DNA of 64,000 nucleotides. It comes from Antitrichia curtipendula. Lineage: Eukaryota > Streptophyta > Bryopsida > Hypnales > Leucodontaceae. Made by a program: the position numbers and the translations under genes. Positions within the stretch are counted from its first letter, which is position 1. Each line of letters begins with the position of its first letter. The stretch spans positions 13,184,254 through 13,248,253 of the forward strand of contig OX579641.1 in the NCBI GenBank assembly GCA_951230915.1, written 5' to 3'. Of the stretch, positions 22,823-34,081 are shown in pieces. Below the pieces are notes generated by a model that did not search any database, was not told the DNA's origin, and worked only from the letters and a program-made list of their open reading frames with translations.

Positions 22823-23150
22823 ACTGCAAAGAAGTTCAAATACTGAAGACAAGATATCTGATTAGATGTGTTCATAGAAAAGGTCCATACAGTAATGGAC
22901 CCATCAAACCCTTATTGAAATGGGTTCTCTGTCAAATCGATGAATGCATTGTCATTCACACAATTATTATTTTGAACAGGAATTGAATTTCAATTTTGTT
23001 GCATTATATCAGCCTTCATGAGTTTGACTATTCCTTCAGGTTGCTCCTACTCCCATCCATTCCAAGTTCATCTTCTTGTACTTACTCTCCGTCTGACGAC
23101 TCGTTAAGGGGTGGCCACTCCATCTCAATTTAAACTTTTTAGCACCTAAA
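22823..23150. other. 3' flank of the ParB/methyltransferase gene
   Basis: No gene is seen. AATGGACC/GGTCCAT short inverted words occur near 22880-22900. AT-rich sequence suits a 3' untranslated region, but I see no definite polyadenylation site. Confidence 0.4.
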
Positions 23151-23570
23151 ACAGCCCGGAGCCAAACTCTGGGGCGCCCTCTCTGACCCCGAGCAGACAT
23201 GCCTAAACCCGTGTGCTCCAAGCAGAGTACTGACCACCTTCTCTTCTTTGGATTAGCCCGTAGCCCGTAGGACCCTTTTTGTGCCCCGGGGCAGCCCCTT
23301 AGGGCACATAGAATGCCTCGGGGCCAACTTAGAGGTGTCCTCCGTGCCCCAGGGTAGCCCTTCGAGACCGCTTTTGTGCCCCGGGGCAGCCTTTGGGCGC
23401 TTATGGGGCCCGGAGCAAACTGCGATCCGTCCTCTTTGCCCGATGCAAACTTCAGGGCACCCTCTATATCCTAGGGCACCTTGGGGGAAACTTCGGGTGC
23501 CCACTGTGCCCCTTCAGACTCACAAGGTGCCCCGAGGCAGACTTCAACGTGACCTGTGTGCTCCATGATA
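23150..23570. repeat. G+C-rich minisatellite built on GTGCCCCGGGGCAG
   Basis: Around eight drifting units of about 45-65 bp contain GTGCCCCGGGGCAGCC, CCTTTGGG(C), AACTT(C/A)(A/G)G and GGGCACC. The core CCCCGGGG is self-complementary. Open frames on both strands (Gly/Pro/Cys-rich) are by-products. It contrasts strongly with the A+T-rich surroundings. Confidence 0.75.
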
Positions 23571-24104
23571 GAGTAGAGGGCACCCACTCTACCGTAAGGA
23601 AAAGTGCGGGTTGTCTTGTTTATAATTCAGTTATGCATGCTGCATAGTAAGTTGTACTTCTGATGACCTCATTATATTAATGCAATTCAATTTTGGTTGT
23701 TTATTTGTCCCACTTTCTTTTGGATGAAGGTGGTACTATGATTCCTAAACCTCAAAGATCCAAAACAGTGTTCTTTTAAACTTAGAAATGTGGTTTAATC
23801 CATTACTCTAAGGTTGCCTAAACTCTAGAACTCCACAGTTCAAGAAGAACTTCCTTCTCCTGAACTGGACTTTAAAGCATGCTTCCGTCATCACTTGAGC
23901 CCTAAAATTGGTTTCAAATCTGAACCACAAGCTTTCTATTTATTTACTATTCTTTAATCCATTCTTTACAGTTCTTCATCCATTTTCTCATACTACTGTC
24001 CTATATTTAGAAGTTTTTATCATATACTTTCATTCCATTCTATCACACTAAACCTTCCAAAACTTTCATCCATTTTTTTGGCCACCTTTCAACCCTTTCC
24101 TCCA
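23571..24104. other. Stretch without gene; TTCATCCATTTTC words
   Basis: No coding is seen. From about 23940 to 24090 the word TTCATCCATTTTC and variants recur. It is the reverse complement of the GATGGATGAAAA word of the array at 4236-4860, so the two regions may share ancestry in opposite orientation. Confidence 0.5.
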
Positions 24105-24265
24105 GGGTTGTCCCCGTCACATCCTGTTCGTCCGTCAGGATGTGCGGACGGACGTCAGGATTCAACCTCGGCGTCCGTCAGGAGCAAAAAAAAAAAAAAA
24201 AAATTTTTTTTTTTTTTTTTTCGGACGATCCGTCCATCCTGTCCATAACATTCAAGAGCCTTCAG
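24105..24265. repeat. GTCCGTC-rich palindromic repeat, second copy
   Basis: It opens AGGGTTGTCCCCGTCAC, has several GTCCGTCAGGA and GGACGGACG words, then about 19 A followed by about 20 T, then GGACGATCCGTCCATCCTG. Its layout matches 3905-4095 in the same orientation. Confidence 0.6.
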
Positions 24266-24393
24266 AGAGGCTGCCTTTGCCTCTCTGAAGTCTTCATCCA
24301 CGAAATGCATCCACATGTTGTTAATGTATGCTTCAGGACAGAGACAATGGCAGTACATTAATGGTGCAATCTATTTTTTTGGCTAATTCTAGG

Positions 24394-25230
24394 ACAAAAT
24401 ATACAAACAAATAATTTTAAAGATAGATGGTCTGTCAAAACCCAAAGACTTCATTGAGTATTATACCAATGGAATCTAACCATTTGCCATCAATACTTTA
24501 TTTTGATTTATTTTGTAGAAAAGAGAATCTCTTTATGTACACCTGGGGTGGTAGGAGATAGAACAACCCATGTGGGATATGTAATTTAGAGTTTTGTAAT
24601 TTCTCAACCGCTCATAGTTAAGTCTAAAGTAGGAATTGTGTTAAAATTATAATTTCAGACCTCATTTAGGCATAGTGGAATACCTTTTTTCAAAAGAATT
24701 TGAACTAAAAAAAGTTGCGGAATCAAGCTAAGTTTCATCTCCAAAAATCTGTTTTAGATTTAGATCTTCCACTCAAAAGTTATGGACAAATTTCAGAGAG
24801 GATGTATGAAAATGTCAAAAAAAAATCCTTTGAAACCCCTCTATGAAATTTGTCTATAACTTTTGAGTGGAAGATTAAAATCTAAAACGGATTTTTGGAG
24901 ATGAAACTTAGTTTGATTCCCCAACTTATTTTAGTTCAAAGTATTTTGTAAAAAGTTATTTTACTATGCCTAAATGAGGTCTGAAATTATAGTTTTAACA
25001 CAATTCCTACTTTAGAAATAACTATGAGCGGTTGAGAAATTACATATTCCACATGGGTTGTTCTACCTCCTACCACCCCATATATACATAAAGAGCTTCT
25101 CTTTCCTAAAAGAAAATCAAATTAAGTTATTCATGGCAAATGGTTAGATTTCAATGGTATAATACTCAATGAATTTCTTTGGGTTTTGATAGACCATCTA
25201 TCTTTATAATTATTTGTTTGTATATTTTGT
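24394..25230. mobile_element. Foldback element with about 415 bp arms
   Basis: The left arm (from ACAAAATATACAAACAAATA) and the right arm (ending TATTTGTTTGTATATTTTGT) are near-perfect reverse complements meeting at about 24815-24830. Landmarks found once in each arm are GGGGTGGTAGGAG, TCTCAACCGCTCATAGTTA and TTTCATCTCCAAAAAT. It is non-coding. The inner 150 bp of each arm is related to the smaller foldback at 57983-58343, so a family exists. Transcripts would form a long hairpin. Confidence 0.9.
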
Positions 25231-25429
25231 TATACCTCCTACCACCCCAGTAACCCGATTGTGCAGTCATGACCTTGGCACTGAGCAGAAGTCTGACATT
25301 ATTGACGTGTGGCTTATTAGCTAATGTTGGGTGTGGAATATTCCACATCATTCCGTCAGAGGGAAGGCAGCTGCTCTCACAGCTCTTGAATGTTATGCGA
25401 CGGCTGGTCCGTCCCGTTGACGGTCCGTC

Positions 25430-25832
25430 GGTAAGTTTGGGGATAGGTATGTAAACTTTGAAAACCATACCTACCCGCAAACTTAAAAACCTCATAACTT
25501 CCATCTTACAAATTAGAATGGAATGATTCAAAGCTCTCCATGTACATATAAATCTAAAAAAACAATTTCAAATTTCAAATCTAAAAAAAAGTGATTTTTA
25601 AAGAAGTTTGTGGTACTGCCCGGGCTGCCCAGAGTTCAAAGAAAACTACATTTTATGCAATAACTTTTTCACCGTGTACTCAAAAGTTATGAAAATTGTT
25701 GGACTGAAAAGCTACTCCTTGAGCACATGTTTTGTGAAAATTTCAAAGAAAAATAATAAATTCTCCATCCGTGGTGAGCTTCCCAAAATTGCTTTGTTGC
25801 CAAAAAATACAGCTTGGTCCTTTAGGGATTAA
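25430..25832 (-). mobile_element. piggyBac-type MITE, partial inverted copy E
   Basis: This is the reverse complement of the first 400 bp of copy A: it ends GGTCCTTTAGGGATTAA, and inside it has GCCCGGGCTGCCC. It is truncated at its inner end near 25430, next to a GGTCCGTCGG trace of the GTCCGTC repeat. Confidence 0.75.
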
Positions 25833-25840
25833 AGACACTT

Positions 25841-27965
25841 GTGTGGCTAGATCATGGAGAGGAACAGAGAGCTTTGGAAGGAGACAATCTTGAAGGCATT
25901 AGAGAGAAGGGGAGCAACCACACTCACATTCTAGCTGACACTTCAATAGAACAATCTGCAATGGCCAAGGATGGATTTGAGAAGCAAGATCCCCAAGTTG
26001 GCAATCAAAAGGTGCACATCATCAAAGACAACAAAGAAGAGACATGTAACTTACACCAGAGGTTGGGCAAAAGCAAGGAACGTGGAGGAGAGAGACCGAA
26101 ACTTACAATGAAGGAGGGGAACATTGCAACAGTGGGAGAGGCAGCTGCAGCAGTGGGAGAGCATTTAGCAACGGCCAAGTAAGAGGATTTTTTTAGTTTT
26201 TAGTTTTTTCTTTCAAATGGAACAAAATTTCAATGTTGGCTAGGGGAGGTTTTGATTTATAATTTTGTGTTTGATTTTTGGGTGGGGCAGAGATTGAGGT
26301 TGTGGGTAGAAATGCAGATGGGAAGAAAATGGACAAGGAAAAATCACCAAGCTTGAAAGAGGTTTACAATGACTATTCATGGGAGAAGAGATTCTCTACA
26401 TTTGATCCTACTCTAGTTGCATTCAACGGTCCCACCTCAAGATTACCAAGCTCTCACCAAAAATGCCCACTCTACATGGCTTATTCCATAAGTTTTGGAC
26501 TCACAAGACAATATGTAAGATATGTGCCGAGACTAATAGGTATGCCTCCGAGATAAATCTACGATCTAGATCTATCCCTAAAAAATCATAGGGTGAAGAG
26601 AGGTGGGTTGTACTCCATCCGCCAGGGTTGAGGGCATTTTTGGCTATATCTTTATATATAGGAAACAAGACTAAGCCAAACATGCAATGTTATTGGAAGA
26701 AATCATGCGACTTTCTATGGTGCTTGATTATATCATTTGTTATGTCATAAGACCATTATGAGCACATCATACGATGTTTATATGTGCATAATGATCGTGG
26801 AGCAACTACCGATTGGTCAAATGTAGAATTTGATAAATTGATGAAATGAGGTGGCTTTTAGATGAGATTAGAGATCAATGCAAAGACATGTGGGATTTGG
26901 GAGACAAAGTGACAATTGATGAGATGATGAAACAATACAAAGGCAAGTATTGTGCCATTTGTCAATATATGCAAAAAAAATAAAAATAAATGGGGGATTA
27001 AAGTTTGGTGCCTTATTCATTTGGAAGCCAGGTATGGATGGACATTTGAAGTTTATTGTGGAGCCAACAAAGGGATTCCCGGGATTAAAGGTTTTAAGAA
27101 GGGTGAGGCTATGCAAGGAAAAAATGTAATACATGGATTATTGTGTGGGTTAGAGAATAGAGGACATATAGTGATCATGGATTTTTTTTTCTCGATGCCT
27201 TTATTTATAGACCCTTTGAATAAACCTATGCAACGGGCACAGCGAGGACAAATTGCATTGGCCTTCTGAAGGCTTTGTCTACTAAATCCCTTTATAAAAA
27301 ATGTATTCAAAGGCATTTAGAATGGAGAATGCATAAATCTAAACAACTTAGTGCCATAGTGTGGGTTGACAAGAAATCAATTCTTCTTATGTCTACAATT
27401 GCATCGCCAATCCATGGAGCCAGGGAAGAGTGTCCGGTGGTTCAACAATAGGTGGGACAATTGCAGAAGCCAGTAGACACATCTCCTATGCATTTTCAAT
27501 ACACTACATTCATGCAAGGAGTGGATGTCGCCGACCAATTGAGAGGTGAATATTCAATCCAAGTTTGCACTCAAAAGTGATGGCATAGGCTTCTTTTCTT
27601 CCTCTTGAACACAACGGTGGTGAACATGTGGAAACCTCATTCCCAACAATCTTCAATTTGGGGAATGAAAGGGTTGAGCCACAAATCTTTTCAACTCCGC
27701 CTTGCCAAAATTTTAGCATCACACCATCTTCAATCTCATAGATGTACTTCACATTACAATTGACATGAGGCACTTCTCCACATGCCGATGTGGAGTGATC
27801 TTTGCAAAGTTTGTGGTAAATGCCACATACAATGCAAACATATTGCCCATGTTGACTTGGGCACCACATACATGTTGGAAATTGTTGGAAGGCAGTGCAT
27901 CTTCCTATTTTGGATTAAAGATATTTTTGCACCATTTTCTATTGTCTTATTTATAATTCTTCAAT
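25841..27965 (+). pseudogene. piggyBac transposase (DDE_Tnp_1_7 type), decayed
   Basis: The N-terminal exon (25841-26177) joins across a GTAAGA…CAG intron (to about 26289) to EIEVVGRNADGKKMDKEK. Then follow FSTFDPTLVAFNGPTSRLP, RAFLAISLYIGNKTKPNMQ (about 26630-26690) and KVWCLIHLEARYGWTFEVYC (about 27000-27060). Next come NVIHGLLCGLENRGHIVIMD with FFFSMPLF (a D-N-F-F-T-S-like site reading D-F-F-F-S), VWVDKKSILLMSTIASP (about 27360-27410), FMQGVDVADQLRGEYS (about 27515-27560) and WHRLLFFLLNTTVVNMW. A Cys/His cluster (CKVCGKCHIQCKH) near 27800-27850 fits the C-terminal zinc finger. Many stops and frame changes rule out function. It is the likely source family for the TTAA-flanked MITEs in this window. 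Confidence 0.88.
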
Positions 27966-29086
27966 AACTAGAAGTATTCATAATAATCTTTGAGAACTAC
28001 ATTTGTTTGCCAAAGTTATAAGGACTTGAAGTTGGAAATGAACTTTTTGAAGTATTGTGGTGATTGTAGAAGGTGGCATTGAAGAATTTTTTATTTCAAT
28101 TTTTAGAGGTGCATAGGTTGCTATGCTCCAGTATCTAAAAGGGGAAATAAAAATCCTAAAAAACAAGTTCACAAGCACAAGTTATGTAACTTTCAAAATG
28201 ACCTTCACTTTCAAGCAATGAATGGGAGTACTGGCATTTAGTTACATGTTAGCCGGTTGAAATCAAAAATTGCCTAATTGATTTCAAAGTCTTCAGGAGG
28301 GGGTCGCTTTTAGAAACCACTATTTTTCAACTTCAAAAATTCATAACTAATTCCATGAAGGTCCAAAAAATATGAAACCACTTGGGTTAGATGCCAATTC
28401 CATTTTTCTTACCATGAAAATTTACTGAAAATTATTTTAAGGAGTTTAGCTTCCCCCAAATGCAAATCAGCTGGTAAAGGGTCGCTTTTACAGCCCCCTA
28501 CCTTAGTGTTCATGGCTTTGAGCAATTTTACTTAGTTTTGAAATCTAAAAAGTCATACTTATTTACTTTCTTTGAAAATGGTCCCATTGGAAAGAGTAAA
28601 TTGTTTTCTTCATTTTCACCGTCGAAAATTTTTAACATCCAAGTGCTAGTTTGGAGCTACTTGTGATTTTTACTTATCAAGTGTATTTAAAAAAAATGCA
28701 TTTCAACAATTACAAGGTCGATTGTGTAATGAGTTTGAAAGCTTTTCATGTGAAATTAAGTTTTTTGAAAGTGCATTTCAGTGTACTAACACTATCTGTA
28801 GTTGTTCATGTCACTTCCCATTCCAAAAAACTTTTATATGCAAATTTCAGCAACATAGTGGGGAGGGGAAGCATACTAAAAATAGAATGCATCCATTTCT
28901 TTTGTTATAATTTCACAATTCCTGTTGAGTTTTACACTCAAAATTGATATATATGCTAGTAGGCAAGCTCTTGAAACATTTGTACAGTCAGATTTTGAGA
29001 AACTAATTCTTCATTTAGGATAACTATTCTCCTATGCTCTTTTTTTGTAGGAAAAACACACTTGGAAAGGCTTAGGCACTTAGAGG
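27966..29086. other. AT-rich stretch without recognisable gene
   Basis: No protein family is recognised. The phrase GGGTCGCTTTTA occurs twice (near 28304 and 28479), which hints at an internal duplication. The stretch ends with CTTAGAGGTTAA at 29090, a decayed TTAA-type end. Confidence 0.5.
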
Positions 29087-29687
29087 TTAAATCTTCATGG
29101 TAGAAATTGAGTTCAAAATTAATTCTTACAAAATTTGTTAAATAGATGTAGGTACAAGATGGAAGGAAAAATTAAATCATTCATAGTACTAAAATAGAAT
29201 TAAAACTTGTGAATCCTAATGGTGAGATTATTGTAGAAAGTAATTTATTTCCTATGAAAGTTTTTGTATTAAAAAATTGTGAAAATTGAGTTGAAAAATG
29301 AAACCATGTGTTTTGTTTTTTTAAATAGATCATAGATGCCTAAATTTTCCAACAAACAATCATACTTTTTGAAACTATCACATCACTAATCCAAATTGAA
29401 TAATTAAATTCTTTTTTGTATAAACATAAATCACATAACCATATTATGTGAAATTTAAAAAATACACATTTCAGTTTTTTTTGTTAATATTTGGTACCCA
29501 AGCTTGAGCATTTTAGACTTAGGAGGGCATAATTTTTCTCCCATATACCAAAATGAAATGAAAATCTTATTCTAAGATAGCTAGCACATTTTCTTACCTT
29601 CAAAAATAGTTTTGAAAAATCACATGATAAAAAATAACCTAAAATCTCCAAAAAAACTTTCTAGGGCCTTGAACCTTTAGGTGTTAA
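29087..29687 (-). mobile_element. piggyBac-type MITE, inverted copy F
   Basis: TTAA bounds both sides (29087-29090 and 29684-29687). The right end reads CCTTTAGGTGTTAA. The interior at about 29107-29290 is the reverse complement of copy B around 2905-3000, and the part near 29530-29610 matches the 5' part of copy B in reverse. The left end lacks a clear CCCCTAAAGG and is probably truncated. The size (601 bp) is close to copy D. Confidence 0.7.
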
Positions 29688-30775
29688 TGCTCATATCATT
29701 TTTTGAAAATTTTCATATTTTTACTTAAATCTTTGGATAAATGTATTACTAATCTCCATTATATATAACTAATTATGATTAAATATTGGATTTTGAATAT
29801 GCAAGTTTATTTGGGATGAATTTAAAGTTATTTAGGCCAAAAGTCACCCTAAAACTAAAACACTCCATTCATCATCTAGAATATAGACTTTAAGACACTT
29901 TTAGGAGTAAATTCTTTTATCATTAGCCTCTAACTACGGTACTAAAATTACTTCTGAATTTTGTACATTTTGGCTTATATCTTTAACTGAATATTTTATT
30001 TACCCCAATCTCATTAAATTGGTCATAATTAAAGATTGTCTTTTTAAAACTAAAGAATTGCTTTAGATGAATGAAAATATATTTTGACAAGCATTTTTTT
30101 AAAGCACTATGTTCATCATCCAACTGATATAGATATAAAAGCATGTAGGCATTAATGCCCAATTTCTTTTTGGAATATTTCTGCATATTTTGATTATATT
30201 TTTCTATAAATAAAATACTTATTTCAATTTCATCAAATTGGTCATAAAAAAAGTTAGTTTTTTTAGTAGTTCAAGTATTACTTTAAAAGATTGAAAAGTC
30301 ATCTACACAAAATAGTGAAATTAGGTTGCCCACAAATTTGACACTCAGTGTCTATAATAGAAGCATGTAATTTGCAAAAAAATAGATTGTTCTAAAAAAA
30401 TAGAACTTAGAATAATTGCTTTCTATTATAGACAATGAACAAAATTTGTAGAAATTTCTCTTTTTCTTGGTCCTACAACATTGCAATGGTGGCAAGTCTA
30501 TATTGATAAATTCCCTCCAACTGAACTAATCCTTAAACACTACGATATCCATATTCTAGCTGATCAATAGAGAACTTGCAAATACGATTTTGTCCAACCA
30601 ACTTCTCATTTGTCCAACCCACTTCTCATTTGTCCAATGTAATACTTACGTGTTGAAAAGACAACCTTCCTTAAAGACCAATTTCATGAAATTTCGGTAA
30701 ATGATATTTCTAGACAAAGATATAAGAAAAAATGTGCCAAAATTCAAAAAAAGGATCTAGACGTTTAAGGATTAA
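29688..30775. repeat. AT-rich sequence ending in a TTAA-type terminus
   Basis: No gene is seen. The last 120 bp (to GTTTAAGGATTAA at 30775) resembles the right end of the repeat at 35219-35849, so this may be part of a related TTAA-flanked element. A short direct duplication (CACTTCTCATTTGTCCAA) lies near 30600-30640. Confidence 0.45.
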
Positions 30776-32217
30776 CTCCAATTTTCTCAAAACCACTTTT
30801 CCATACTTTGCTTTCTATGGAATACACCATCTTTTTGAATTTTCATGTTTAGGAAAAAATCTTGGATAAGGTTTGTTTGCACTTAGTGTTAAAGAGTGTT
30901 GTTATTGAGGGCCTTAGGAACAAATTCAGACCCACTTCTGGACCGGATTCACATTGCAAACATCACCTCTACTCACCAAGTGCAAACATACATGTAGCCA
31001 ATAAGAAGCTAATGAATGGTTTAAAACCCTTAAACAACGAGCTGATCGCTGTGGAAATCATCTATTTTGGCACCGTGTTATTTGTTGTCTTAAAAAAATG
31101 AAAAAACACTCATTGGAAGACAAACTAATGTAGAAGATCTTCTCTTTCCACACAAAATTTGGAGGATGAATAGTGGCACTTATGTCCTACATGGAAAAAT
31201 TCTTTGTCATTCATCGGCCAGAAAATGTCCTTTGCATCGTTTACGTGTTAAAAAAAATGTAGAAACATAGAATGCACGAATTCATCCAGAAACCTAATCA
31301 TTTTTTGGCCGACTAACGAACTACTGTACCTCAATGATAGGCCTTGCCCTTCAAGGACTAAAAGCGCCACCCGAGCAACTTCCTGTAGACCGAAGTCTTC
31401 TTCCGTCCTCCACAGATCCGATCAGAAGCACTCACCCTGTAACTTAGAAAGCGAACGTCGTGTCACTTCCATCCTTCACTTGCTCACGAGAAAAAGTCTT
31501 TGTCGGGATGACGACACTAAACAATTTTGATGTGCAGTCACTGTAGAAACTTCACAAGCCCCCCCTCTCCCTCTCGTGCCCGCCAACACCACAGATTCAC
31601 GGAAGTTCCACTTTTTGCCTGAACAAAATAACAAAAGAAATTCAAAAAAGAAATTCAATAAGATTCCTCACATTCCAGATTTCCAATCCAACGCACCCCA
31701 ACTCCTGGCTGAACCACATGCGGCTCCAACTCTTTCCGGGAATAATAATATCAAACAGTAATCATGCTAAGAATATTTACAATTGTTTTGCAACAAAAAG
31801 AATTCACAGGATCAGGCCAATTACAGATCAGTCTGACTGATCGAGCACTGTAGACTCAGCATCACGAGCATGCTCTTTCTCGTGAAAGACTACCCGGGAG
31901 TCCGTGACTTGAGATACACGCTCACATGGCCGCCACGTAAACCCAACCAGCGGCCCACAATGTGCCGGTCATTTTCAGAAATAGCGAAAAGCTGGATTTT
32001 TCCTTCAGAACGTGAAAAAGTGAAAAGTGAATGATGAAGAAGCTCAAGTACAAGTTCAATTCAACACAAATTGAACACATTAATAAACGCAAATGACTGA
32101 TTTTAAGTTAATATGCAGGATTAGAAGTTATAATTTGGCAAAAGTTTTGCTAGATTTAATTTTTTTTACAAATGGGAAACCCAGGCAATGCACCAAAAAT
32201 AATTTTTGCTAGATTTT
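30776..32217. other. Intergenic; contains a relative of the 35.2 kb repeat
   Basis: The segment of about 31010-31265 (CACTCATTGGAAG, GAGGATGAATAGT, TTCTTTGTCATTCATCGG) is a diverged copy of the units at 35219-35690. The remainder is unremarkable, without a gene. Confidence 0.55.
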
Positions 32218-32329
32218 GAGACTCCTGATAAGTCCAGACGCCACTGCAGTGATAAAATTTGTGGCCGGAATATTCATCGCCGGAGTTCTGAGTGATGCGC
32301 TGGCTTCAGTTGGCGACAGACAGAGCATG
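32218..32329 (+). other. Possible lone exon upstream of the DUF1442 gene
   Basis: An open frame (PDATAVIKFVAGIFIAGVLS, then DALASVGDRQSM) ends exactly at a consensus donor, ATGGTAAGTG (32328 on). It contains a hydrophobic segment that could span a membrane. There is no ATG and no recognisable partner exon. It could be a 5' untranslated exon of the DUF1442 gene or a gene relic. Confidence 0.25.
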
Positions 32330-33070
32330 GTAAGTGTCCGTCATCGATCTGATCACTTCCGTCATCAGACAACGGGTCGATATAGCGCGTCCGATGCCGC
32401 TTCCACCGCCGCCACCCCTCTACAGCGCATGAGCTACAGTCGCACCCTACCCCCTAGCTGCGACTCGTGTTGATTATAAAGCGGTGCTCGGTCTGGTGGA
32501 CTATCTTTTCGGATTCTCTACGTGGGGTAACGGAGCTCCAGACTGGAAGGGAGGGGCAGCCAGTTGCTTTGCTTTAGTGCTTTACTGTTAAGTGTCTTTT
32601 TCTCTGACTAGATCTCAGGTCAGCTAGCTGTGTCGCATAGTGTCGAAGCTGCTAGAAGTTTTCGTGGTCCGAGCACTGTTTTGAAGCTTCTACTGTAGAA
32701 GTTTTCGTTGAAGCTTCGTGAAGCGGCGACGACCACTGCAAGAGTGACGCCCAAGTCTACAGCCTGTGCCACTGCTGACCTTATAAGTTGATTCACTGCA
32801 GACATTTGCAAAGGTTTGGTGGTTCAGTAGGAACTGGAAGGTGGAGAAGCGTCGTCATCATTCGGGTTGAATCTGGGCGAGCATTGAGATTGCTGAAGTC
32901 TCTGGTTTTGAATCTGTGAACGTATTCAGGTTTAGTTCATGTAGGAGATATTTCTTTGTGTCGGCAAGTTTACTTCGAAGGTTGTTTTCCCGACGTTGCG
33001 AAGTCAGTATTCAAGGATTGGGTCGCAAGTGGAGAGACCGGGTAGAGAGCTCGGTGACGGGTCTTCCGAC
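32330..33070 (+). promoter_or_regulatory. Presumed promoter and 5' leader region of the DUF1442 gene
   Basis: The region is more G+C-balanced than the neighbouring intergenic DNA and free of recognised transposon sequence. That suits a promoter and leader just upstream of the ATG at 33071. No TATA box or specific element can be fixed by eye. Confidence 0.35.
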
Positions 33071-34081
33071 ATGGGATGGTCGCCAGAGAGCGCTGCACAA
33101 GCTTACACTGAGACTGTGAAATTGGTAAGAGTCTTCCCAATTCCGAACCTCTTCACTCTTCCCACCTTGTGTCCTAACTTTGATCACTAAGACAGAGTTT
33201 GAAACTGTGGCAAGTTCGCAGACTTTTCTAGATTGACATTTGTAGCGAGTTCGGTAAGAGGCGGTTTGAGTGTAACAACAGCCGAAATTGAAATTCGGCA
33301 AGATTCACACACACACACACTCGACGTTGAAATGCTTTCTCGTTCTACACTTCGAGGGATGGCTTGCGTATGCAAAATTCAGTCTACCATACAATGTAGT
33401 TTCATATCTGATTTGATTTGGGGTTAATCTGACTGGACATGTTTGCGTTTGCATGTGCAGTGTAAGGTTGGCATTGCGCGACGCCACATCTCATCCCGCT
33501 CCGAGCACCACAGCACGGAGTTTCTCGCCGCGTTAGCCGGCGGCATCGAGGCGAAGCTCATCGTGCAAGTCACAAGCTCAGTTGGTCCCGCGACTGTCGC
33601 CCTCGCCGTGGCCGCTCGCAAGACCGGCGGGCGTCTCATTTGCATCCTCTCCGACCCCGACTCCCTTCTCAACGCGATGCTGGCCATGGAGTCACTCAAC
33701 CTCTCCACTGTGGTGGAGTTTCTAGTCGGCGACGCCACTGAGATTCTACCCCAATTCTCGGACGTCGACTTCGCTCTCGTGGACTGCCGACGCGAGCAGT
33801 CAGTAGCGCTTTTCGATTTGCTTAGATTAAATTCCAGCCGTGCGGTGTTGGTGGCGGAGAATCTCTTTCTGCGAAGCGCGAGGGCGGGGTTCGAGGACAC
33901 GATGAGTTCTAGAGTGGGGTTTAAGCCGGTGATGTTGCCCATTGGGAAGGGCATCGAGGTTGCAAGACTGGCGAGAGATGAGAAGACGGGCGATTTTGGG
34001 ATGAGTCATGCGCAAGGGAGAAGGCGAACCACGAAGAAAGTCAGTTGGGCGATGGATATGGCGGAGATGCTGCAATGCTAA
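33071..34081 (+). CDS. DUF1442 family protein (Rossmann/SAM-methyltransferase-like)
   Basis: Two exons, 33071-33124 and 33461-34081, joined in phase 0 across a 336 bp GTAAGA…GCAG intron, encode 224 residues ending at TAA, close to the usual size of the family. The ATG is chosen because exon 1 gives MGWSPESAAQAYTETVKL, the typical 'W-S-P-E-x-A-x-x-A-Y' opening of plant DUF1442 proteins. Exon 2 has LAALAGGIEAKLIVQVTSS (first strand and helix), GGRLICILSDPDSL (second strand), VVEFLVGDATEILPQF and VDFALVDCRRE (third and fourth strands), and a basic tail (GRRRTTKKVSW). The fold resembles class I methyltransferases, but the biochemical role in plants is not established. There is no transit peptide. 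The gene looks intact, with G+C-richer codons than its surroundings, and appears to be a real host gene. Confidence 0.92.

Noticed and set aside
23253..23568. Overlapping plus and minus frames of 83-95 codons
   Set aside because: Both arise from the CCCCGGGG minisatellite, which is open in several frames at once; Gly/Pro/Cys repeats without family resemblance.
24155..24358. Minus frame as a complete small protein
   Set aside because: It runs into the poly-A/poly-T core, giving Lys/Phe runs; only the short EAKAASLKALECY part has any similarity in the window.
28651..28947. 98-codon plus frame as a gene
   Set aside because: Low-complexity Lys/Phe/His composition in AT-rich DNA, with no conserved motif.
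33443..33460. TTG-led start of the DUF1442 frame inside the intron
   Set aside because: Those codons are intron sequence before the GCAG acceptor; exon 1 at 33071-33124 supplies the family's conserved N-terminus.
33424..33954. 176-codon minus frame
   Set aside because: Antisense shadow of the G+C-rich DUF1442 exon 2.
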